64,000 nucleotides of DNA from Bacteroidota bacterium (lineage in GTDB: Bacteria > Bacteroidota > Bacteroidia > Bacteroidales > JACABE01). Shown in pieces: positions 54,842-61,177 of the stretch (position 1 is the stretch's first letter; every line of letters starts with the position of its first letter). Location: the NCBI GenBank assembly GCA_026391675.1, contig JAPLDQ010000015.1, positions 42,331 through 106,330 on the forward strand. Direction: 5' to 3'. Made by a program: the position numbers and the translations under genes. Below the pieces are notes generated by a model. That model searched no databases. It was not told where the DNA came from and saw only the letters and a program-made list of their open reading frames with translations.

Positions 54842-55042
54842 AATTTATGCAAAAATAGTATATTAAGATTATATGATTCAATATTAAATTCAAACAGATT
54901 TTTTGCAAAAATACCTAAAAACTAAAAATATTTTCCTTTTTTTAATAAAAAGCTGAAAATAAATTAAGTAATCTTTAATAAAATGTTTGATGTCAAAGGG
55001 ATATAGCTTATAAATTTATATATTAAATTATTTTAAAGAAAC

Positions 55043-55071
55043 AAAAAAAACGGGGCAAGTGTATTGCCCCG
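55043..55071 (-). terminator. Intrinsic terminator with no gene upstream of it
   Basis: CGGGGCAA / TTGCCCCG with a 5-nt loop, followed on the minus strand by eight T. It is oriented to end a minus-strand transcript that would start in the same intergenic gap. Confidence 0.75.
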
Positions 55072-55160
55072 TAATTAATTAACCAAAAACCAATTTTGTG
55101 AAAAAGTTCATACATTTTTAGATGTATGAATTAATGATACAAAAATATAATCATAAAAGC
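55045..55160 (-). ncRNA. Candidate small RNA
   Basis: On the minus strand a TATTTTTG (-7-like) near 55139-55146 is followed by a hairpin (TTCATACAT / ATGTATGAA) and ends at the strong terminator at 55051. The whole would be ~90-100 nt. No open frame is visible on that strand. A well-placed -33 element is not evident, so the promoter is weak evidence. Confidence 0.35.
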
Positions 55161-55169
55161 AAGGCTGCT

Positions 55170-55205
55170 GTTAATGGACGTTAATATATGTTAATAAATG
55201 TTAAA
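55170..55205 (+). promoter_or_regulatory. Four 10-bp direct repeats (GTTAAT-N4)
   Basis: GTTAAT begins at 55170, 55180 and 55190, and GTTAAA at 55200, exactly one helical turn apart. OmpR/PhoB-type regulators bind such direct repeats. The array is ~40 bp upstream of the kinase gene, whose partner is an OmpR-type regulator, so autoregulation is plausible. Confidence 0.5.
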
Positions 55206-55207
55206 CC

Positions 55208-55239
55208 TTGATAATAAAGAGAAACAATCCCTAATTTTG
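55208..55239 (+). promoter_or_regulatory. Possible promoter of the two-component operon
   Basis: TTG at 55208-55210 and TAATTTTG at 55232-55239 fit the -33/-7 elements. The start would fall almost at the kinase ATG (55247), implying a very short or leaderless mRNA. Confidence 0.4.
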
Positions 55240-55246
55240 TTTTTAT

Positions 55247-56863
55247 ATGAACAAGAAAAACATCATAATTACAATAATTTTAATGACTATTGCCTTGATT
55301 GGTTTGGTCGGACTTCAATTGTTCTGGATAAAAAATGCCATTTCAGTTGAAGAAGCAAATTTTCAAAGAAGTGTAGACGAAGCAATATCAAAAGTAATTT
55401 CAAAATTAGAAAAAAGGGAATTATCTTCTCAATTAAATAAATATAAGGAAAGAACATTGCTGATTAATACCATTGATTCATTAAACAGCATTATTTACAA
55501 GGAACAACAAAACTATCCCGGTATTGACGAAGAAGCTCAAACTTTTGAAGATGAAGGCGCTGTCAGTAAAAAAATAGATATTAGTTCCTGGGAAAATGTT
55601 AATGGTGAAACTACATTTTTTTTAGATACAAGCATTATTTTATCTGAAAACTCAAATTTAAAAAATAAAAAGACAAAAGTTAATCAGCATAAAGTTATTA
55701 TTGATGAAACCGTTTTAAATGATTATAGAAATTTAAAGTTCAGGAGAAATCAATTGCTTAAAAAATTAAGTTTAATTGAAGATTTTTTTGAAGATGTTGT
55801 AAACCTGGGCCGTTTTAAACCTATTGAAAAAAGAATAAATCCAAACTTCTTAGATTCATTGATTTTTACAGAATTGCTTGATAAGGGTATTAAAACAGAA
55901 TATGAATTTGGTATTTATAGTCCATCACGGGGACAGTTATTGGTTCAGCGTACCGGTAAATACAGTCAGGAACTTTTAAACAGGAAATTTGCTTATCTTT
56001 TATTCCCGAGTAATTTTTACACTAATCCTGCTTACTTAATGCTTTTTTTTCCTAAAGAAAAGAGTTTCTTAATGAAGCAATTATGGATTATGCTGATAGC
56101 ATCCATGTCACTAATAATCATCATTATTATTTCATTTTCTTATTCAGTTTTTACAGTATTTAAACAAAAGAAACTTTCTGAAATGAAAAATGATTTTGTA
56201 AATAATATGACACATGAAATTAAAACGCCAATTTCAACTATCTCTTTGGCTTGCGAAGCTTTAAGTGATCATGGTATTAAAAAATCAGAAGAGTTATATG
56301 CAACCTATATCAATGTGATTAGACAGGAAAACAAACGATTGGAAACACTTGCAGAACATATATTACAAACGGCCACACTCGAAAGAGGCCAGCTGATTCT
56401 TAGAAAAGATGAAATTGACTTACATCAGATCATACCTCAGGCAGTGAATAATGTCGGGTTTCATGTTATGCAAAAAAGCGGAAGTGTTGTACAGGAATTA
56501 AAAGCTGAGATATCTGTAATAATGGCTGATAAAGTTCATATAACCAATTTAATTTATAATTTATTGGACAATGCCAATAAATACTCTCCCGAAAAACCCA
56601 AAATAATAATTTCTACTGAAAATAATCAAAAAGGTGTAATTATAAAAATTATTGATAACGGCATTGGAATCAGTAAAGCAAATCAAAAGAAAATTTTTGA
56701 AAAATTCAACAGGATTGCTACCGGAAATGTACATGACATCAAGGGTTTCGGGCTGGGGTTAAGTTATGTTAAAGCAATTGTTGATAAACATCATGGAACC
56801 ATTACTATTGAAAGTGAAATAAAAAGAGGGTCAACTTTTACAGTTTTTTTACCTTTTGTATAA
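55247..56863 (+). CDS. Sensor histidine kinase (RprX-like)
   Basis: A 538-residue membrane kinase. Two membrane helices (about residues 6-25 and 282-302) enclose a ~255-residue periplasmic sensor with coiled-coil character. The DHp domain has NDFVNNMTHEIKTPIS with His323, followed by the ATPase with N-box LLDNANKYSP, G1 IIDNGIGI and G2 GFGLGLSYV. It forms a pair with the OmpR-type regulator 80 bp downstream and resembles RprX of Bacteroides. No signal is known from the sequence. No clear ribosome site lies before the ATG. Confidence 0.9.
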   Translation: MNKKNIIITIILMTIALIGLVGLQLFWIKNAISVEEANFQRSVDEAISKVISKLEKRELSSQLNKYKERTLLINTIDSLNSIIYKEQQNYPGIDEEAQTFEDEGAVSKKIDISSWENVNGETTFFLDTSIILSENSNLKNKKTKVNQHKVIIDETVLNDYRNLKFRRNQLLKKLSLIEDFFEDVVNLGRFKPIEKRINPNFLDSLIFTELLDKGIKTEYEFGIYSPSRGQLLVQRTGKYSQELLNRKFAYLLFPSNFYTNPAYLMLFFPKEKSFLMKQLWIMLIASMSLIIIIIISFSYSVFTVFKQKKLSEMKNDFVNNMTHEIKTPISTISLACEALSDHGIKKSEELYATYINVIRQENKRLETLAEHILQTATLERGQLILRKDEIDLHQIIPQAVNNVGFHVMQKSGSVVQELKAEISVIMADKVHITNLIYNLLDNANKYSPEKPKIIISTENNQKGVIIKIIDNGIGISKANQKKIFEKFNRIATGNVHDIKGFGLGLSYVKAIVDKHHGTITIESEIKRGSTFTVFLPFV

Positions 56864-56943
56864 TATTTCCCTTCATTATATTGTTATACTAAATGTTAAA
56901 ATAATTTTGTAATTTTGTTAAAGTAAAAATCAACATAAATATT

Positions 56944-57645
56944 ATGGAAAATAATAAAATAAAAGTTTTATTGGCAGAAGATGATCCTAATCTTGGAAAT
57001 TTATTAAAAACTTATCTCGAAGCTAAAGGATTTCCCACACAATTATGCAATAATGGTCAAATTGCTTTTGATGTTTTTAAAACAAATGATTTTAATTTTT
57101 GTATTGTTGATGTTATGATGCCAATTAAAGATGGATTTACTTTGGTAAAGGATATTCGCAAATTAGATAAAAAAGTTCCTGTGCTTTTTCTTACTGCAAA
57201 AAATATGCAGGAAGATAAACTAAAAGGATTTCAGATAGGTGCCGACGATTACATTACCAAACCATTTAGTATGGAAGAATTGCTGATGCGAATGGAAGCC
57301 ATCCTCAGACGTACTCAGGAAGCTGAAAAGCAACATCCCGTTGATAATTTCTTTAACATCGGGAAATATTATTTCGACTTTAACCGTCAGATTTTAAGCA
57401 TTGAAGGCAGAGAACAAAAACTAACTTCCAAGGAAACTGACCTTTTAATGATTCTATGTCAGAATGCAAATGATGTGGTTGACAGAAGCGTTGCACTTAA
57501 TAAAATCTGGAAAGACGACAGCTATTTTAATGCAAGAAGTATGGATGTTTATATTACCAAACTAAGGAAATATCTTAAAGAAGATCCTCAAATTGAATTA
57601 TTAAATGTACATGGCGTTGGGTTTAAACTCATTATGAACAGCTAA
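56944..57645 (+). CDS. OmpR-family response regulator (RprY-like)
   Basis: A 233-residue regulator. The receiver has the acidic pair EDD near residue 17, phospho-acceptor Asp56 in IVDVMMP, LTAKN and the K in KPFSMEELLMR. The C-terminal winged helix has KLTSKETDLLMILCQNANDVVDRSVALNKIW and YITKLRKYLKEDP. The wording GADDYITKPFSMEEL and FNARSMDVYITKLRK is close to Bacteroides RprY. It probably binds direct repeats such as those at 55170. Confidence 0.92.
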   Translation: MENNKIKVLLAEDDPNLGNLLKTYLEAKGFPTQLCNNGQIAFDVFKTNDFNFCIVDVMMPIKDGFTLVKDIRKLDKKVPVLFLTAKNMQEDKLKGFQIGADDYITKPFSMEELLMRMEAILRRTQEAEKQHPVDNFFNIGKYYFDFNRQILSIEGREQKLTSKETDLLMILCQNANDVVDRSVALNKIWKDDSYFNARSMDVYITKLRKYLKEDPQIELLNVHGVGFKLIMNS

Positions 57646-57712
57646 TTTATTGGTTAATGATTAATGGTTTGTTGCTAACTTACTATTGCCTATTGCCTAA
57701 TGCCTAAATTAA
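57646..57712. repeat. Heptamer array between regulator and PorE-like gene
   Basis: Includes TTAATGG-like units (57651-57668) and TATTGCC, TATTGCC, TAATGCC (57683-57703) between two convergent genes. It is the same class as the array at 10605. Confidence 0.75.
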
Positions 57713-59701
57713 TCACTTTGCTTTAATTACGAATACTGTACGACGGTTTTTTGCCCGATTTTCTTCATTAATATTTGGAACTACAGGATTCATTTCACCA
57801 AAGCCTTTATAATTAAGGCGGACAGTTTTTACATTATTTTCAATCAGATAATTATACACAGATTTTGCCCTGTTTTCAGAAAGTATCTGATTATCTCTGT
57901 CATTGCCAATATCATCAGTATAACCCTGAATTTCGATATTTACTTTTGGATGTTCTTTTAAAAATTCAATAAACCCATCAATTATATTTTTAGATACTTC
58001 ACTTAAAGCAAATGAATTGGTAGCAAAATTTATGTCCTTTAACTGATAAGAACCTCCTACTTCAATTGGTTTAATATTAATATCAACTTTAACAGGTTGT
58101 TGGTAAGTTTCATCTTTGGCAGAAATATATCTTGATTCGTAGGCATAATCATCTTTTTTTATGGTAAGCAAATAATCATTTTTTAAAGGAAAAACAGCCA
58201 CGTATTTACCTGTTAATGAGTCAACAGGAATTTCAGTAATTTTTTTGGTTTTTATATTTTTTAATTCGATGCGAGCTGGAATGGGCTCATTTGTTTTTTC
58301 ATCTTTTAATTCTCCTTTTATAAATCCTATCTTTTCTGGTCGTGCACCTTCATATAAATCAAAATAAAAAATATCCCATCCGCCTATACCTTTTAATTGA
58401 TTTGATGCAAAATAACCATATCTGCCATCGGTACTTACAAAAAATCCGGCATCATCATATATTGAATTAATGGGATATCCGATATTTTTAGGTTCTTTCC
58501 ATTTAAATTCATCACCTAATTTTATAAAGAAAATATCATAGCCACCTAATCCCGGCCAGCCATCAGAAGCGAAATACAATGTTTGGCTATCAGTATGTAT
58601 AAAAGGAGATTTCTCATTACCAGCAGTGTTTACACTAGGACCCAGATTAATCGGAGCTGACCATTCACCATTTTCTCCCCTGATTGTTTTATATATATCA
58701 TAACCCCCATAACCACCAGGACGGTCACTCACAAAATACAGTGTTTTTCCGTCAGATGCAATACTGGGCTGCGACTCCCATGTTTTTGAAGAATTTACAT
58801 TTTTACCTAAATTTTTTATCATATTCCATTGAAAATCACCTCTGTTTTCGGAATAACATAAATCGCAATTATAATAGCTGCCACCATCAACATATTTGCA
58901 AACAGTGTAAATAAGCATTTTATTATCAATAGTAAAAGTTGCACCACCTTCATTCTCGCTTAAATTAAATGGTTCAGGCATTTCTTCACCTTTTTCGAAT
59001 ACACCATTATGTCTTTCGCTTTCCATAAATTTTTCAATATACTTTTTCGCACCAGACTTCCATGCTGTTGCTTGCTCTGGCATTTCAGTTCTACGGGTAA
59101 AATAGCAAAAATCATTATCAGGAGTGATAATGGGTAGATATTCATCTAATATGGTACTCACTCCTTCCATAGGTTTTGGATTAAATGGTACAGGATTTTT
59201 AAATAACTTATCAGCAAAAGAAGCATATTTAAGCATTTGTTCAGCTCTTTTATAATCCTGATCAGATTTTATTTTATCTACATCTTTCAAAAACCTTGTA
59301 AGATAGATTACTGCAGTATCGTAAACTTCATTTCCATAATAAATATCACCAAGATAATAATAAGGATAAACATCAAAATCAGGACAAATATCTATTACTT
59401 TTGAAAAGTACATTTTTGCTGCTTTTAAATTTTTATCAGAACGCTTAATGCTGATAGTACCAAGTAAAAAATAAGGCTCAACATATTCAGGCTCCATTTC
59501 ATTAATTTCTCTTAATATTTTTATTGCTTCTCCATAGTGATAAGCACTGTATTCATTTACAGCTTTTTCAAACATTCTTTTGGCTTTTTTATTTTCAGTT
59601 TTGCCACAATCTGTTGTTTCCTGTTCCTGAGAGAAAGCAGTTGTTAGCTGTAAAATGAATAAGAGTAATAATAAATTTCGTAACATTTGTATTAATTTCA
59701 T
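57713..59701 (-). CDS. porE: PorE-like OmpA-family protein with TPR and PD40 propeller
   Basis: A 662-residue outer-membrane-associated protein with a signal peptide (MKLIQMLRNLLLLLFILQLTTAFS; Cys32 follows the mature start, so it may not be a lipoprotein). In order: TPRs (~residues 40-160), a PD40/WD40-like propeller (~185-450, with LYFVSDRPGGYGGYDIYK, SDGWPGLGGYDIF and SNQLKGIGGWDIF), a carboxypeptidase regulatory-like domain (~455-540), and an OmpA peptidoglycan-binding domain (~545-662, VNIEIQGYTDDIGND...NRRTVFV). This is the arrangement of PorE from Porphyromonas, a T9SS component. No porP/sprF-like gene adjoins. Confidence 0.8.
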   Translation of the reverse strand: MKLIQMLRNLLLLLFILQLTTAFSQEQETTDCGKTENKKAKRMFEKAVNEYSAYHYGEAIKILREINEMEPEYVEPYFLLGTISIKRSDKNLKAAKMYFSKVIDICPDFDVYPYYYLGDIYYGNEVYDTAVIYLTRFLKDVDKIKSDQDYKRAEQMLKYASFADKLFKNPVPFNPKPMEGVSTILDEYLPIITPDNDFCYFTRRTEMPEQATAWKSGAKKYIEKFMESERHNGVFEKGEEMPEPFNLSENEGGATFTIDNKMLIYTVCKYVDGGSYYNCDLCYSENRGDFQWNMIKNLGKNVNSSKTWESQPSIASDGKTLYFVSDRPGGYGGYDIYKTIRGENGEWSAPINLGPSVNTAGNEKSPFIHTDSQTLYFASDGWPGLGGYDIFFIKLGDEFKWKEPKNIGYPINSIYDDAGFFVSTDGRYGYFASNQLKGIGGWDIFYFDLYEGARPEKIGFIKGELKDEKTNEPIPARIELKNIKTKKITEIPVDSLTGKYVAVFPLKNDYLLTIKKDDYAYESRYISAKDETYQQPVKVDINIKPIEVGGSYQLKDINFATNSFALSEVSKNIIDGFIEFLKEHPKVNIEIQGYTDDIGNDRDNQILSENRAKSVYNYLIENNVKTVRLNYKGFGEMNPVVPNINEENRAKNRRTVFVIKAK

Positions 59702-60745
59702 AAATTAGAAAAACAATATAGCTATACTTACTTGATTATTAATTTATAATAATCAAGCAAAATGAAATAATCAACAACACAATTATCAAACAAACCTATG
59801 AATTTTTAATAAAAATTTTTAAGATATAATAAATTTTTACTTACAATTTATTGTTCATAAAATTTAATAGGACAATTTAAATTGTATGATAAAATATTAA
59901 ATGTATAATATGTCAGGATATAAAAAAAATATCATTAATTATATGTAATAAAATAAATTGAACTTTTTAAAATAATGAGTTGTTTAATAAAAATATTTAT
60001 TTCATTTAAGAAAAGATGAAATATTATTTTCGTTATCTTATTGTTAATAATTTTAGTTATCAGAAGCGATAGCAGACAATACAGAAATTTAATAATTGTT
60101 AACCATCTGTTAAGTCTGATATTCAATTAATTATGTATTTAAATTACTAAATGTCAAATATATTAATTGCTAGCTGATAAAAAAATAATAAAATTATATC
60201 TATTTAAATAAAATTAATAATGATTAGTTAATGTTTTCTTAATCATCTTTTAATAATAAAAGGATACTTTTGCTTCAAAAAAATAAATTATAAATAAAAT
60301 GTTTTTAAAACTTTTAATAAAATTTGTTGTTATTTATAATAATTTTAAAGCTCAAAAAAAAATGTTAATAAAAATTTAAAAAAAATGAAAATAAATTAAC
60401 AAATTACATATAAATATAGTATATTTGCAAAAATGTTTTTATTAAATAAGTTAAATTTTAACCAAATATTGATTATTTTAAGTGGCTTATTCCTACTTTA
60501 GGAAAATTTTTTATTTACATTTTATTATGAAAATGAACCAATTACAAATATTTTATTAATAATTAATTACAAAATTAATTATTAATAATCTATATTATTT
60601 TAAGAAGAAATTTTAATAACATTAAAAACATATTTTACCATGACACATAACAAATCTTCTCCAATTTTAAAAATTAAAATGAAATCTATTAAAAGCGATA
60701 TATATAAATTTAAAATTCTAATCATTAATTAAAACTTATGAAATT
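59702..60745. other. Long AT-rich non-coding region upstream of adhesin genes
   Basis: About 1040 bp, extremely AT-rich, with no supported gene. Possible -7 elements are TACTTTTG (60265-60272) and TATATTTG (60420-60427), but neither has a clear -33 partner. A 30-codon frame (60640-60732) ends just before the next gene; I do not call it. It is likely the long leader of the surface protein genes. Confidence 0.6.
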
Positions 60746-61162
60746 ATGAAAAAGTTTAACAAATCAAATGACTTATTACAATTGCTAAAGCCAATAGCTA
60801 TGCTTTTCCTCTTTTTTACATTATATTTTAATGTAAATGCTCAGGTAGAAAGTGAAAATTCCATAAAAGAACCATTAAAATTAAGCAGTACAGGCTCTTT
60901 TAATCCTGGTGTTATTATTGGTTCTAATGTAACACTTTCAGATGTGTCAAAAAATGATAATTGTACAATTACATATGAATGGCAATCTGCTACTGATGAA
61001 TTCTTTACTCAAAATCTAACAAGCAAACTTGCTGAAACAAAAGATTACAACCCTGGTACTATTAATACTACAATATACATAAGGCGTGTAGTCTATGTTA
61101 AGTGTAAATCTGGTATGGAATCTAAAAGTTCTACAGGTGGAATTAAATTTACTATTAACTAA
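60746..61162 (+). CDS. Small exported protein, paralogue of the adhesin N-terminal domain
   Basis: A 138-residue protein with a long signal peptide (residues 1-~33, ending NVNAQ). The mature part is one Ig-like domain: YEWQSATDEFFTQ and IYIRRVVYVKC. The same patterns (YKWIYSYDLVTWYDI; VYVKRVAYASC) occur in the N-terminal domain of the SprB-repeat protein that begins 16 bp downstream. The two are thus paralogous at this domain and very probably co-transcribed. It has no T9SS sorting domain, so export past the periplasm is unclear. Confidence 0.65.
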   Translation: MKKFNKSNDLLQLLKPIAMLFLFFTLYFNVNAQVESENSIKEPLKLSSTGSFNPGVIIGSNVTLSDVSKNDNCTITYEWQSATDEFFTQNLTSKLAETKDYNPGTINTTIYIRRVVYVKCKSGMESKSSTGGIKFTIN

Positions 61163-61177
61163 AAACAATAATATCTT

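Larger units (their letters stand above)
54842..55246. other. Divergent region with possible small transcript
   Basis: About 400 bp between lpxC-fabZ and the sensor kinase. It contains a strong terminator on the minus strand (55051-55071), a second hairpin (55107-55131), four 10-bp direct repeats (55170-55205) and a promoter-like pair (55208-55239). No gene of useful size. Confidence 0.65.

Noticed and set aside
55100..55123. Eight-codon GTG frame (GTG AAA AAG TTC...) as a leader peptide
   Set aside because: Too short to support, and the strong terminator in the same gap points to minus-strand transcription.
60640..60732. 30-codon frame just before the small exported protein
   Set aside because: Composition is simple (Lys/Ile) and no ribosome site or homologue is recognisable; it may only be chance in AT-rich DNA.
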